Assembly (NCBI RefSeq): GCF_002116905.1
Contig: NZ_CP015118.1
Span: 4,898,001-4,962,000 of the forward strand
Source: Piscinibacter gummiphilus
GTDB lineage: Bacteria; Pseudomonadota; Gammaproteobacteria; Burkholderiales; Burkholderiaceae_C
Reading direction: 5' to 3'
DNA length: 64,000 nt
In this document: piece by piece, positions 7,652 to 16,090 of the stretch
Position numbering within the stretch: position 1 is the first letter of the stretch
Layout: each line of letters opens with the position of its first letter
Translations under genes and position numbers: made by a program
Notes under the pieces: model-generated
The model's database searches: none
What the model was told of the DNA's origin: nothing
Seen by the model: the letters and a program-made list of their open reading frames with translations, nothing else

Positions 7652-8560
7652 CTACCAACCCTCCCCGGCCCGACGTTCCGCGAAGCGCTCCAGCAGGAAC
7701 TCCACGAACGCGCGGGTCTTCGCCGACAGGTTCTCCTTCGTCGGGAAGACGATGTGGATGTCGGCCGGAGGCGGGGTCCAGTCGCCCAGCACTTCGACGA
7801 GGCGGCCCGAGCGCAGGAACGGTGCCGCATCCCACTCCGACCGCATCGCGATGCCATGCCCGTCGAGCGCCCACGACAGCACGCTGTCGCCGTCGTTGCT
7901 GCTCAGCGGGCCGCGCACCTTCACCGTCTCGTGGCGCGTGCCCGCACGCAGGTGCCAAGTGCCGAAGGTCTCGTCGCCTTCACGCAGGAAGAGGCACGGG
8001 TGCCGCGCCAGCTCGCGTGGTGCGGCGGGAACGCCGGCTCGGCGAAGGTAGGCCGGCGAGGCGCACAGCAGCCGGCGGTTCGGTGCCAGCAGGCGCGCCG
8101 TGAGGCGTGCATCGGGCAGTTCGCCGAAGCGGATCCCCACGTCGACCCCCTGCTCCACGAGGTTCACCGGCCGGTCGTCGAGGTGCAGTTGCACCTCCAC
8201 GCCGGGATGCACGCGCGCGAACTTCGACAGCGCCGGGGCCACGTGCCGCCGGCCGAAGCCGAGCGTGGCGCCCACCCGCAGCAGGCCCTGCGGCACGGCC
8301 TTCGCACCGGCCACGGTGCGTTCCAGCGCGTCGAGGTCCGCCAGCAGCTTCGTGCCCTCGCCCAGGTAGGTCTCGCCCTCAGGCGTCAGGCTCATGCGAC
8401 GTGTGGTGCGGTGGAGCAGGCGCACGCCCAGGCGCGCCTCCAGCGCGGCGAGCCGCTTGCTCACCGAGGGCGGCGTGACCCCCAGTTCCTGGGCTGCGGC
8501 GGCCAGTTGCCCGTGGGCCACCAGCAGCTTGAAGAAGGCGAGGTCGGAGAAGGCATCCAT
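7652..8560 (-). CDS. LysR-family regulator of the dehalogenase-LeuCD operon
   Basis: A 302-residue LysR regulator with HTH LAAAAQELGVTPPSVSKRLA and the following LEARLGVRLLHRTTRRMSLT. The effector domain contains HLDDRPVNLVEQGVDVGIRF and a C-terminal FPTKENLSAKTRAFVEFL pattern usual for this class. The start at 8560 is the first Met that fits the family N-terminus. It is divergent from the hydrolase-leuC-leuD operon with an 83-bp spacer containing ATGAA-N15-TTCAT (8589-8613), a possible operator. Control of that operon is inferred from the arrangement. Confidence 0.88.
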   Translation of the reverse strand: MDAFSDLAFFKLLVAHGQLAAAAQELGVTPPSVSKRLAALEARLGVRLLHRTTRRMSLTPEGETYLGEGTKLLADLDALERTVAGAKAVPQGLLRVGATLGFGRRHVAPALSKFARVHPGVEVQLHLDDRPVNLVEQGVDVGIRFGELPDARLTARLLAPNRRLLCASPAYLRRAGVPAAPRELARHPCLFLREGDETFGTWHLRAGTRHETVKVRGPLSSNDGDSVLSWALDGHGIAMRSEWDAAPFLRSGRLVEVLGDWTPPPADIHIVFPTKENLSAKTRAFVEFLLERFAERRAGEGW

Positions 8561-8643
8561 CGCATCAATTCGGTCGTTGAAGGCAAGAATGAAGTGTCTC
8601 ACCGGCCATTCATCTTTGCAGGCACGCCGCCTACGATGACACC

Positions 8644-9558
8644 ATGGCGACCCCTTCCCCCCTCCACGCGCTGTTCCCCGGCTTCGAGCACCGCACCGTC
8701 GACGTCGGTGGCGGCGTCGAGATCGCCGCCACCGTCGGCGGCTCGGGCCCCCCGATGCTGCTGTTGCACGGCCACCCGCAGACCCGCGCGATCTGGCACC
8801 AGGTCGCACCCCGCCTGGCCGAACGCCACACGCTGGTGATCCCCGACCTGCGCGGCTACGGCGATTCGTCGAAGCCCGCCGGCACGGAGCCGCTGATCTA
8901 CAGCAAGCGCACGATGGCCCGCGACCAGGTGGCACTGATGGCCCACCTCGGCTTCGAACGGTTCGACGTGATGGCCCACGACCGCGGCGCCCGCGTGGCC
9001 CACCGGCTCGCGATGGACCACCCCGCCGCCGTGCGCCGCCTGGTGCTGCTGGACGTGGCGCCCACGCTCGCGATGTACGAGCAGACCGGCGAGGCGTTCG
9101 CCCGCGCCTACTGGCACTGGTTCTTCCTGATCCAGCCGGCCCCGCTGCCCGAGCGGCTCATCGAGGCCGACCCCGGCGCCTACGTGCTGGAGGTGATGGG
9201 CCGCCGCAGCGCGGGCCTCGCGCCCTTCGATCCGCGCGCCCTCGCCGAGTACCAGCGCGGCGTGGCCCAGCCCGGCGCGGCCCACGGGCTGTGCGAGGAC
9301 TACCGGGCCTCGGCCGGCATCGACCTGAAACACGACCACGAAGATCGCGATGCGGGCCGCATGCTCGGCATGCCGCTGCTCGTGCTGTGGGGCGAACAGG
9401 GCGTGGTGCACCGTTGTTTCCACCCGCTCGCCGAGTGGCGCCGCGTCGCAGCACACGTCGAGGGCCATCCGCTGCCGTGCGGCCACTACATCGCCGAGGA
9501 AGCCCCCGAGGTGCTGCTCGAACGCGTGACCCCCTTCTTCTCGCGGGAGATCGCATGA
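8644..9558 (+). CDS. Fluoroacetate dehalogenase-type alpha/beta-hydrolase
   Basis: A 304-residue alpha/beta-hydrolase very close in motif layout to fluoroacetate/haloacetate dehalogenases, which cleave C-F or C-Cl bonds through an Asp ester. The nucleophile motif HDRGARVAHR is present (Asp113 with Arg114 and Arg117 matching the carboxylate clamp). A second acid falls in LVLLDVAP (Asp137), and the halide pocket residues appear as YWHWFF (His158, Trp159) and CEDYRA (Tyr). The catalytic His is in CGHYIAEEAPE. All key positions of the structurally studied enzyme appear kept. It overlaps leuC by four bases (ATGA), so translation is coupled. Whether the true substrate is fluorinated is unknown. Confidence 0.85.
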   Translation: MATPSPLHALFPGFEHRTVDVGGGVEIAATVGGSGPPMLLLHGHPQTRAIWHQVAPRLAERHTLVIPDLRGYGDSSKPAGTEPLIYSKRTMARDQVALMAHLGFERFDVMAHDRGARVAHRLAMDHPAAVRRLVLLDVAPTLAMYEQTGEAFARAYWHWFFLIQPAPLPERLIEADPGAYVLEVMGRRSAGLAPFDPRALAEYQRGVAQPGAAHGLCEDYRASAGIDLKHDHEDRDAGRMLGMPLLVLWGEQGVVHRCFHPLAEWRRVAAHVEGHPLPCGHYIAEEAPEVLLERVTPFFSREIA

Positions 9559-10958
9559 CCGCCCGCACGCTCTACCGCAAGCTGGTCGACTCGCACACCG
9601 TCGTCGAACTCGACCCCGACAACGTGCTGCTGTTCTGCGACCTGCACCTGATGAACGAGTACACCAGCCCTCAGGCCTTCGCCGGGCTGCACGACCAGGG
9701 CCGCGAGGTGCTGATGCCCGGCCAGAACGTCGCGGTGGTGAGCCACATCATCCCGACGCACCCGGGCGCGTTTCGCGTGATCCAGGACCCTGCCTCGGCG
9801 CTGCAGGCCAGCAACCTCAAGCGCAACTGCGACCGCCACGGCATCGCCCTCTTCGACACGAACGACACGCTGCAGGGCATCGAGCACATCATCGCGCCCG
9901 AACACGGGATGATCCGCCCCGGCATGGTGGTGATCTGCGGCGACAGCCACACCACCACCTACGGCGCGCTCGGCGCCCTGGGCTTCGGCATCGGCACCTC
10001 CGAGGTCGAGCACGTGCTGGCGACACAGACGCTCGTCTACCGGCTCGCGCGCGACATGCGCATCCGCATCGACGGCCGACTGCCCGTGGGCACCACGTCG
10101 AAGGACCTCGTCCTGATGGTGATCGGCCGCATCGGCGCGCAGGGTGCGCGCGGCTGCGTGGTGGAGTTCTGCGGCAGCGCGATCGAGGCGCTGTCGGTCG
10201 AGGCGCGCTTCACGCTGTGCAACATGGCGGTGGAGGCCGGCGCCCGCGGCGCGCTGATCGCCCCCGATGCCGCGGCCATCGACTACGTGCTCGCCCGCGC
10301 CCCCGACATCACCGGCGAACAGCGCACCGCCGCCCTTGCCCACTGGGCCACGCTGTTCACCGACGACGGCGCCCCCTTCGACATCGAACACCGCTTCGAC
10401 GCCGCCGACGTCGTGCCCTACGTCACCTGGGGCACGAGCCCCGACCAGGCCGTGCCGGTCACCGGCCGCGTGCCCGCCGCGAACGGCGAGCAGCGCACGA
10501 GCCTGCTGCAGGCGATGCGCTACACGGGCCTCGCCGAAGGCACCCCGCTCGAAGGCCTGCCCGTGCAGCACGTGTTCATCGGCTCGTGCACCAACGCCCG
10601 CATCGAGGACCTGCGCGCCGCCGCCGCGGTGGTGAAGGGACGCCACGTCGCCCCCGGCCTGCGTGCGATGGTGGTGCCCGGCTCGGGTGCGGTGAAGCGG
10701 CAGGCGGAGTCCGAAGGGGTCGCCCAGGTGCTGATCGACGCCGGCTTCGAGTGGCGCCAGCCGGGCTGCTCGATGTGTCTCGCGATGAACGACGACGTGC
10801 TCGCGCCCGGCCAGCGCTGCGCGTCGACCACCAACCGCAACTTCGAGGGCCGCCAGGGCCGCGGCGCCATCACCCACCTGATGAGCCCGGCGATGGCCGC
10901 CGCCGCGGCCGTGACCGGCCACATCACCGACGTGCGCCAGCTGGAGCCCCTCGCATGA
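9555..10958 (+). CDS. leuC: LeuC-type dehydratase large subunit (likely paralogue)
   Basis: A 467-residue aconitase-superfamily protein of the LeuC class, which with LeuD isomerises 2- to 3-isopropylmalate or related hydroxy-diacids. It has the substrate/cluster regions ICGDSHTTTYGALGALGFG and GSCTNARIEDLR, and the 4Fe-4S ligand pair GCSMCLAMNDD. Full length and intact. It starts inside the end of the dehalogenase-like gene and overlaps leuD by four bases. There is no leuB or leuA nearby, and the neighbours are a hydrolase and a LysR gene, so a catabolic paralogue is more likely than the biosynthetic copy (inference). Confidence 0.88.
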   Translation: MTARTLYRKLVDSHTVVELDPDNVLLFCDLHLMNEYTSPQAFAGLHDQGREVLMPGQNVAVVSHIIPTHPGAFRVIQDPASALQASNLKRNCDRHGIALFDTNDTLQGIEHIIAPEHGMIRPGMVVICGDSHTTTYGALGALGFGIGTSEVEHVLATQTLVYRLARDMRIRIDGRLPVGTTSKDLVLMVIGRIGAQGARGCVVEFCGSAIEALSVEARFTLCNMAVEAGARGALIAPDAAAIDYVLARAPDITGEQRTAALAHWATLFTDDGAPFDIEHRFDAADVVPYVTWGTSPDQAVPVTGRVPAANGEQRTSLLQAMRYTGLAEGTPLEGLPVQHVFIGSCTNARIEDLRAAAAVVKGRHVAPGLRAMVVPGSGAVKRQAESEGVAQVLIDAGFEWRQPGCSMCLAMNDDVLAPGQRCASTTNRNFEGRQGRGAITHLMSPAMAAAAAVTGHITDVRQLEPLA

Positions 10959-11605
10959 ACGACACCGCCCGTGGCCCCGTCGCCGGCATCGCCGCCGCGC
11001 TGGACATCGCCAACCTCGACACCGACCAGATCATGCCGAAGCAGTTCCTGCGCGGCATCGACAAGGCGGGCCTCGACCGCGGCCTGCTGTGGGACCTGCG
11101 CTTCGACGGCGACGGCCGCCCGCGCCCGGACTTCGTGCTGAACCGCCCCGCGTGGACCGGCACCCGCGTGCTCGTCGCGGGCCCGAACTTCGGCTGCGGC
11201 TCGAGCCGCGAGCATGCGGTGTGGGGCCTGCAGCAGTACGGCATCGAGGCCGTGGTGGCCCCGGGCTTCGGCGAGATCTTCTACTCGAACGCGCTGAACA
11301 ACGGCCTGCTGGTGGCGGCGGTGTCCCCCGAGGACGGCCTCGCGCTGCTGAACGAGGCGAACGCGGACGAACCGCTGCACATCGAGGTCGATGCCGTGTC
11401 GATGACGGTGCGCACGCCCACGCGGTCCGTGCCGTTCACGCTGTCGGAGCGGCACCGCCGCATGGTGCTGGACGGGCTGGACCTGATCGGCGCGTCGCTC
11501 GCGTACCGCGACCGCATCGAGGCCTTCGCGGCGACCCACCACGCGACGCACCCCTGGGTGAAGGACGTGGCGCGGCGCACGCGCCAGCGGCTCGGCCGCA
11601 CCTGA
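10955..11605 (+). CDS. leuD: LeuD-type dehydratase small subunit (likely paralogue)
   Basis: The 216-residue swivelling small subunit partner of the preceding LeuC. Family motifs are NLDTDQIMPKQFLRGIDK near the start, GPNFGCGSSREHAVWGL (the loop that closes over the active site) and FGEIFYSNALNNGLL. The start ATG overlaps the leuC stop (ATGA), so the two are translated in a fixed ratio. No terminator hairpin is seen in the 3-bp gap before the convergent PEP-CTERM gene. Confidence 0.9.
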   Translation: MNDTARGPVAGIAAALDIANLDTDQIMPKQFLRGIDKAGLDRGLLWDLRFDGDGRPRPDFVLNRPAWTGTRVLVAGPNFGCGSSREHAVWGLQQYGIEAVVAPGFGEIFYSNALNNGLLVAAVSPEDGLALLNEANADEPLHIEVDAVSMTVRTPTRSVPFTLSERHRRMVLDGLDLIGASLAYRDRIEAFAATHHATHPWVKDVARRTRQRLGRT

Positions 11606-11608
11606 GGT

Positions 11609-12226
11609 TCAGCACCGCCGTTTCGCCGCGAGGGCGAGCAGCCCGATGCCGAACAGCGCCCAGGTGGCCGGCTCGGGCACCGGCCCGGCGAACGGCGCGT
11701 TGTTCAGCCACGTCTGCCATCCGATGCCGGTCACCACGTCGGCGGTGCGGTCGTTGAACACGTCGCCGTAGCCCCAGTGGAAGCCCTCCGGTGGGAGGCC
11801 GTCGCCGAAGTTCCACGCGGGCGGCATCAAGGGTGCGTCGCGGAGTTCCATCCGATAGTGCGCCGGTCCGTCCGCGGTGACCGCGCCGAAGGCGATCGAC
11901 ACCGACAACGGCGTGCACCTCGTGTCGAGGCAGTTGCCGAGGGTGTCGACAGTTCCCGATTGCGCCCGCACGACGATCGACCCGCCCAGCCCGTCGACCA
12001 GGTAGAAGCGGGTCGCCGGGTTGTTCCAGCCCCCGAAGTGATAGCGGTAGAGGGATGCGTCGTACACCCCCACCCCGGGATCCGGATCGCGGTCGACCGC
12101 GTCGTGGTTGTACGTGAAATCGCCCCAGCCCCACCGGGCGTTCCATTCCAGTTCGAAGAGCTGGGCCTGAACCGGCGCGGCGAGGCACAAGGCCAGCAGG
12201 GACGCAGACAGCGAACGGATGTCCAT
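11609..12226 (-). CDS. PEP-CTERM sorted exported protein
   Basis: A 205-residue secreted protein with an N-terminal signal peptide (LSASLLALCLAAPVQAQ) and a classic C-terminal PEP-CTERM sorting signal: VPEPATWALFGIGLLALAAK followed by a short basic tail. Such proteins are processed by an exosortase (EpsH/XrtA) and usually end up in the exopolysaccharide matrix. The body is beta-rich with no domain I recognise. The start is supported by GGAGGAGG directly upstream. It implies that the genome carries an exosortase locus elsewhere; none is in this window. Confidence 0.85.
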   Translation of the reverse strand: MDIRSLSASLLALCLAAPVQAQLFELEWNARWGWGDFTYNHDAVDRDPDPGVGVYDASLYRYHFGGWNNPATRFYLVDGLGGSIVVRAQSGTVDTLGNCLDTRCTPLSVSIAFGAVTADGPAHYRMELRDAPLMPPAWNFGDGLPPEGFHWGYGDVFNDRTADVVTGIGWQTWLNNAPFAGPVPEPATWALFGIGLLALAAKRRC

Positions 12227-12326
12227 GGTCCTCCTCCTTCATGACCGGAGGACTCTATGCAGCGCCGTCCCTGCTTTCAACCGCTGGCCGACCAACGGTC
12301 GCCGCCGTCGTGCAACGGCCGGGCGC

Positions 12327-12926
12327 CTATCCTTTTCGCTGCGGGTAGAGGGTCTCGCCCCGCTTGAGCATCTCGACGAAGGCCGTGATCTTCCGCTGGC
12401 GCCCGGCCTCGGTCTTCAGCTGGTGCACCCGGAACGCCAGCGCGAAGCGGTTCTGCGCGGTCAGGCGCGCCAGCATGGCCTTCGCCTCCGGTTCGGCGTC
12501 GATCGCCGCCTGCAGGTCCGCGGGGATCTTCATCTCCTTGCTGCCACCGTAGGCCTTGTCCCAGCGCCCGTCGGCCTTCGCGGCCTCGACTTCCGCGAGG
12601 CCGTGCGGGGTCATCCGGCCGGCCTCGACGAGGCGGGCCACGTTGCCGACGTTGATCTGGCTCCACACACTGGTCTTGCGCCGGCGCGTGTAGCGCTGCA
12701 GGTAGCTCGTGTCGTCGAAGCCCTTGCGGATCGCGTCGATCCAGCCCCAGCACAGCACCACGTCGATGGCCTGCTTCGGCGTGATCGACGGCAGGCCCGA
12801 CCCCAGCTTGTGGATCTTGATCCACACCTCGTCCTCCACGTCGTGGTGGCGCGAGAGCCAGTCGTGGAAGGCCTGCTCGTCGACGAACTCGTGGACCTTG
12901 CGGGGGTCGACCGTGACCGGTGCCAT
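12327..12926 (-). CDS. YdeI/OmpD-associated family protein
   Basis: A 199-residue cytoplasmic protein of the YdeI (OmpD-associated) family, some members of which are linked to antimicrobial-peptide and bacteriocin resistance. Recognised by EVWIKIHKLGSGLPSITPKQ, then AIDVVLCWGWIDAIRKGFDD, the RRRKTSVWSQINVGNVARL segment and GRQRKITAFVEMLKRG near the end. The start at 12926 fits the family; the frame is open upstream only as a by-product of high GC. It is a stand-alone gene with no clear operon partner. Confidence 0.8.
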   Translation of the reverse strand: MAPVTVDPRKVHEFVDEQAFHDWLSRHHDVEDEVWIKIHKLGSGLPSITPKQAIDVVLCWGWIDAIRKGFDDTSYLQRYTRRRKTSVWSQINVGNVARLVEAGRMTPHGLAEVEAAKADGRWDKAYGGSKEMKIPADLQAAIDAEPEAKAMLARLTAQNRFALAFRVHQLKTEAGRQRKITAFVEMLKRGETLYPQRKG

Positions 12927-12967
12927 GCGGGTGCTCCTGTGGGTGTGCACCCGCACTGTAGCTGCCG

Positions 12968-14329
12968 CTACTTCGGCAGGCGCAGCGCCATCAGGCCGTC
13001 GACGGCGCTCCGGGTCAGCGTGTTCGGCAAGGCCGGAACGATCGTCCGCGCCGCGGCCGGGACGCTGCCCGGATGGATGACCGCGACCTGCACCGCGCGG
13101 GACTGCTCGTCGAGCAGCACGAGGTAGTAGCGGTCGTCGGTGGCACGGCGCCACACGGGCCCCGCGGCGCCGGCGCGGTTGTTCGCGTCGATGACCGCGG
13201 CCTGGGTCATCACGGTGCGGCTGTTGGCGTCCAGCAGGTCGGCATTGCCCGCGAAGTTCTCGATGCCGCAGCCCTGGATGCCACAGGTCGAGCCGCCGAG
13301 CGAGCCCACCTGGAACGAACGGATGCCGGTGCTGACGATGTCGCGGTTGCCGTACTGGCGGCCCTGCGATTCGGCCACCACCTCCAGCAGGTTGATCTGG
13401 CCGCAGCCGTCGCCGAGGCCCGCGTTGTTGGAGTTGCTGAAGCAGTGGCACGGGCTGTACCCGGACCAGCCGTCGCGGAACAGTTCCGACGGCGCGATGC
13501 CGAGCCACGGCGAGTCCTCCGCGCGTTCGTCCTTGCCGCCGGTCACGCAGCTCAGCGGCTTAATCGACGGGTCGTCCGCATACGGCATCGAGGCCAGCAT
13601 CACGACGAGCTTCGAGCCCTTCCAGCCGGTGAAGTCGAGGTCCGAGCCCGGGCAGTACGGGTCGCTGCCGGGGCCGCACTTGAACGGCTTCTGCTGCATC
13701 GCGTACACGGTGCAGCTGTTGCCGAGGTCGGCGGGCAGCACGGTGGTCTTGTTGGGGCCGGAGAAGTGGAAGTTGTAGGTCTTCTCGGGCATGCGGCGGT
13801 CCCAGAACGAGCGGATCGCCCAGTCGCCGTCGTTCGCGGCCAGCGGCTGGTAGACCACCAGCTGCTTGAGGCGCAGCGGGCCGTCGAGCACGAGCGCGAG
13901 TTCCTCGTTGAACGGGCTCAGCTTGTCGTTCGTGACCTCGTGCGGCACGCGGCAGCACGACTCGGTGCCCCACGGGTACTTGATGACCTCCGACTGCACG
14001 GTGCAGCTGGCGTCGCCGGCCGGGGTCTCGACCCGCCGGCCCCAGTACCCCTTGGCGCCGATGTTCGTGAAGGTGAGCGTGCCGCCGGGCGACGGCGAGC
14101 CGGTGTTCACCGGCGTGGCCGCCGCGTGGGCCGGGGCCTGCGTGTTGCCGAGGTCGGACCAGGTGCCGTTGCCATTGCCGTTGCCACCACTGCCCGTCTC
14201 GGGCGCAGGCGCGGGCGCCGGGGTCGGTGCGGGACTGGCCGCACCACCGCCGCCGCCACAGGCGGTCAAGGCCGCGGTGAGTGCCACGGCCAGCAGCGCG
14301 ACACGCGCGAGGGAAGACGTTTCGTTCAT
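12968..14329 (-). CDS. Lipoprotein related to fungal TOS1 (DUF2403/DUF2401)
   Basis: A 453-residue exported protein. It has a lipoprotein signal (VALTAALTAC, Cys about residue 24), then a Gly/Ser/Pro/Asn-rich linker (PAPTPAPAPAPETG, GNGNGNG), then two parts that resemble TOS1-like proteins of fungal cell walls. One is a DUF2403-like part (LTFTNIGAKGYWGRRVETP and LSPFNEELALVLDGPLRLKQ). The other is a DUF2401-like part with YSPCHCFSNSNNAGLGDGC and QINLLEVV. In TOS1-type proteins the last region reads C-G-E-F-D-x-F-E; here E and D are replaced by Q and N while the last E stays. The ATG at 14329 gives a proper signal peptide. Assignment is by motif recall, so moderate. Confidence 0.55.
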   Translation of the reverse strand: MNETSSLARVALLAVALTAALTACGGGGGAASPAPTPAPAPAPETGSGGNGNGNGTWSDLGNTQAPAHAAATPVNTGSPSPGGTLTFTNIGAKGYWGRRVETPAGDASCTVQSEVIKYPWGTESCCRVPHEVTNDKLSPFNEELALVLDGPLRLKQLVVYQPLAANDGDWAIRSFWDRRMPEKTYNFHFSGPNKTTVLPADLGNSCTVYAMQQKPFKCGPGSDPYCPGSDLDFTGWKGSKLVVMLASMPYADDPSIKPLSCVTGGKDERAEDSPWLGIAPSELFRDGWSGYSPCHCFSNSNNAGLGDGCGQINLLEVVAESQGRQYGNRDIVSTGIRSFQVGSLGGSTCGIQGCGIENFAGNADLLDANSRTVMTQAAVIDANNRAGAAGPVWRRATDDRYYLVLLDEQSRAVQVAVIHPGSVPAAARTIVPALPNTLTRSAVDGLMALRLPK

Positions 14330-14484
14330 GGGATCAGGGGGAGTGGGCAGCGCCGCCTGGCGCAAGTTGCGGACCACGCGCCTTCACCCCGTCCAGCCCC
14401 TCATGCCGGACCGTTCGTGGCGCCTTCCCGGACAATTTCCCGCCCCGGATGCCGCGATTCGTCAGATGGAGGCGTGGTCCCGGT

Positions 14485-15285
14485 TCAGCGCTGCAGCGCC
14501 GCCCGCAGCGCGAGGCGCCGCCGCTCCGCCGGCAAGCGGGCCACCGCGCCGTAGAACGCGCCCATGGCCTCGCACCGGGCGCCGCCCGAGGCCCGGACCT
14601 CGCCGGCGGACCGGAGCAGCGCCACCTGCGCCGGCGTCAGCGCGAGCAACACCGGCTGCAGCGCGCGGAACACGGCGCCGGGAGACAGCGGCTTGCCGCG
14701 CCGGGCCGGGGTCGATGCCAGCAGCACCTTGAAGGTGGCGTCGGCCTTCACCAGTGGCGCGGGCAGCAGCACCGCGAGGTCGAGCGAGCCGTCGAGGGCG
14801 GCCCGGCACACGAGCGGGCCGGCCTCGGACGCGATCGCGAGCGTGCGGCGGGTCAGTTCGGCGTGCTGTTCGAGCAGCGGGTCGGGCGCCGTCGCGAGCG
14901 CGATGCCCACGAGGCCGTGCTGCACCTGGCGGGCGGCCGCCATCATGTCGCGGTCGTCGGCGCCCCGCTGCCGCGCGGCCCAGGCCGCGTCGGCGGCCTG
15001 GCGGGTGGCACCGGGGAACCGCAGGTCGAACGCGCGCCAGACCGTGTCGGTGGCGAAGGAGTGCGCCAGCGCGTCGACCGAGGCGTAGGCCGAGGGGCCG
15101 AGCGGACGCGGATCGGCAAGCGTGTGGCGGCCCGAAGGCCATGCCGCCACGGCGAATGCCAGCACCGCGGCAGCCGCCACGAGGACGGCCTCGCCAGGAC
15201 GCTGCGCGATCCAGCCTTGCAGGGCGGCCGTGACCCGGGTGACCCGCGCGTTCATCTCCCGGCGCCCGCGGTTGGCGCTCCCCAT
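14485..15285 (-). CDS. Hypothetical single-pass membrane protein
   Basis: A 266-residue protein not recognised. One hydrophobic segment (GEAVLVAAAAVLAFAVAAWP) near residues 31-50 should anchor it in the inner membrane with the rest outside the cytoplasm. The remainder is Ala/Arg-rich and mainly helical (RFPGATRQAADAAWAARQRG; VFRALQPVLLALTPAQVALL). Two cysteines are present (PLVCRAAL, GARCEAMG). The start may be at 15285 or 15255; both have GG-rich sequence too close to the ATG to decide. There is no operon partner: a gap of 56 bp precedes the next same-strand gene. Confidence 0.55.
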   Translation of the reverse strand: MGSANRGRREMNARVTRVTAALQGWIAQRPGEAVLVAAAAVLAFAVAAWPSGRHTLADPRPLGPSAYASVDALAHSFATDTVWRAFDLRFPGATRQAADAAWAARQRGADDRDMMAAARQVQHGLVGIALATAPDPLLEQHAELTRRTLAIASEAGPLVCRAALDGSLDLAVLLPAPLVKADATFKVLLASTPARRGKPLSPGAVFRALQPVLLALTPAQVALLRSAGEVRASGGARCEAMGAFYGAVARLPAERRRLALRAALQR

Positions 15286-15341
15286 CCTGGTCTCATGGGG
15301 CGAGCTTAGCCGCCCGGGTCACTTGCCGACGTGAGCAAATG

Positions 15342-16016
15342 TCAGCCGAGCACCACGTGGCGCCCGGTCACCGCCCGGCCCGCGTCCGAGAGCAGGAAGG
15401 CGATGGCCCGGGCCGCGTCGGGCAGCGGGGTCCAGCCCGCGGGATCGGCATCGGGCATCGCGGCGCGGTTGGCCGGGGTGTCGAGCACGGTGGGCGCGAC
15501 GCTGTTGACCCGGATGCCCTCCCCGCGCAACTCCGCGGCCTGCGACTCCACGAGCCGTTGCAGCGCGGCCTTCGAGGCCGCGTAGGCGCCCTTGTACGCA
15601 TCGCCCGCCGCGGCGGACGCCGCCGACACCGCGACGATGCTGCCGCCCGAGCCGCCGCGGATCAGCGGCACGAGGTGTTTCGTCACGGTCACGAAGGACC
15701 ACGCGTTGAGGTCCATCAGGCGGTCCCACGTGGCGCGCGACAGCTCGTTCACCGGCTCGCCCATCTCGAACCCGCCGGCCGTGTGCACGAGCATCTCGAC
15801 GCTGCCGAAGCGGCGGGCGATCAGGCTCGCGGCATGGGCCATGGCCGTGTCCGAGGTCACGTCGGCCGCGAGCGACAGCACGCCGTGCGGTGCCTCGGCG
15901 AGGTGGCGGTTGATCAGCACGAGGTTGTTGCCGGGGCCCAGCTCGGCGGCCACCGCCTGGCCCAGGGCGCCGGCAGCGCCGGTGATCACGACGGTGCGGG
16001 GCGCGGCGTTGGGCAT
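15342..16016 (-). CDS. Short-chain dehydrogenase/reductase
   Basis: A 224-residue SDR of the classical type. The nucleotide-binding motif TGAAGALG lies near residues 12-19, the NAG-equivalent is VHTAGGF, and the catalytic Ser-Tyr-Lys set is IVAVSAASAAAG and GAYAASKAAL. RVNSVAPTVLDTPANR follows, and the C-terminus is short (AVTGRHVVLG). It likely reduces a carbonyl with NAD(P)H, but the substrate is unknown. Length is slightly below the 250-residue norm, because the loop after the active site is compact. Confidence 0.85.
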   Translation of the reverse strand: MPNAAPRTVVITGAAGALGQAVAAELGPGNNLVLINRHLAEAPHGVLSLAADVTSDTAMAHAASLIARRFGSVEMLVHTAGGFEMGEPVNELSRATWDRLMDLNAWSFVTVTKHLVPLIRGGSGGSIVAVSAASAAAGDAYKGAYAASKAALQRLVESQAAELRGEGIRVNSVAPTVLDTPANRAAMPDADPAGWTPLPDAARAIAFLLSDAGRAVTGRHVVLG

Positions 16017-16090
16017 GGTGGGCGGCTGCAGGGTGGCGATGCCCTCATTCTCGCCGCGTGCAGCGGCGTGTCCAGCCCGCCTGGCGTGGA

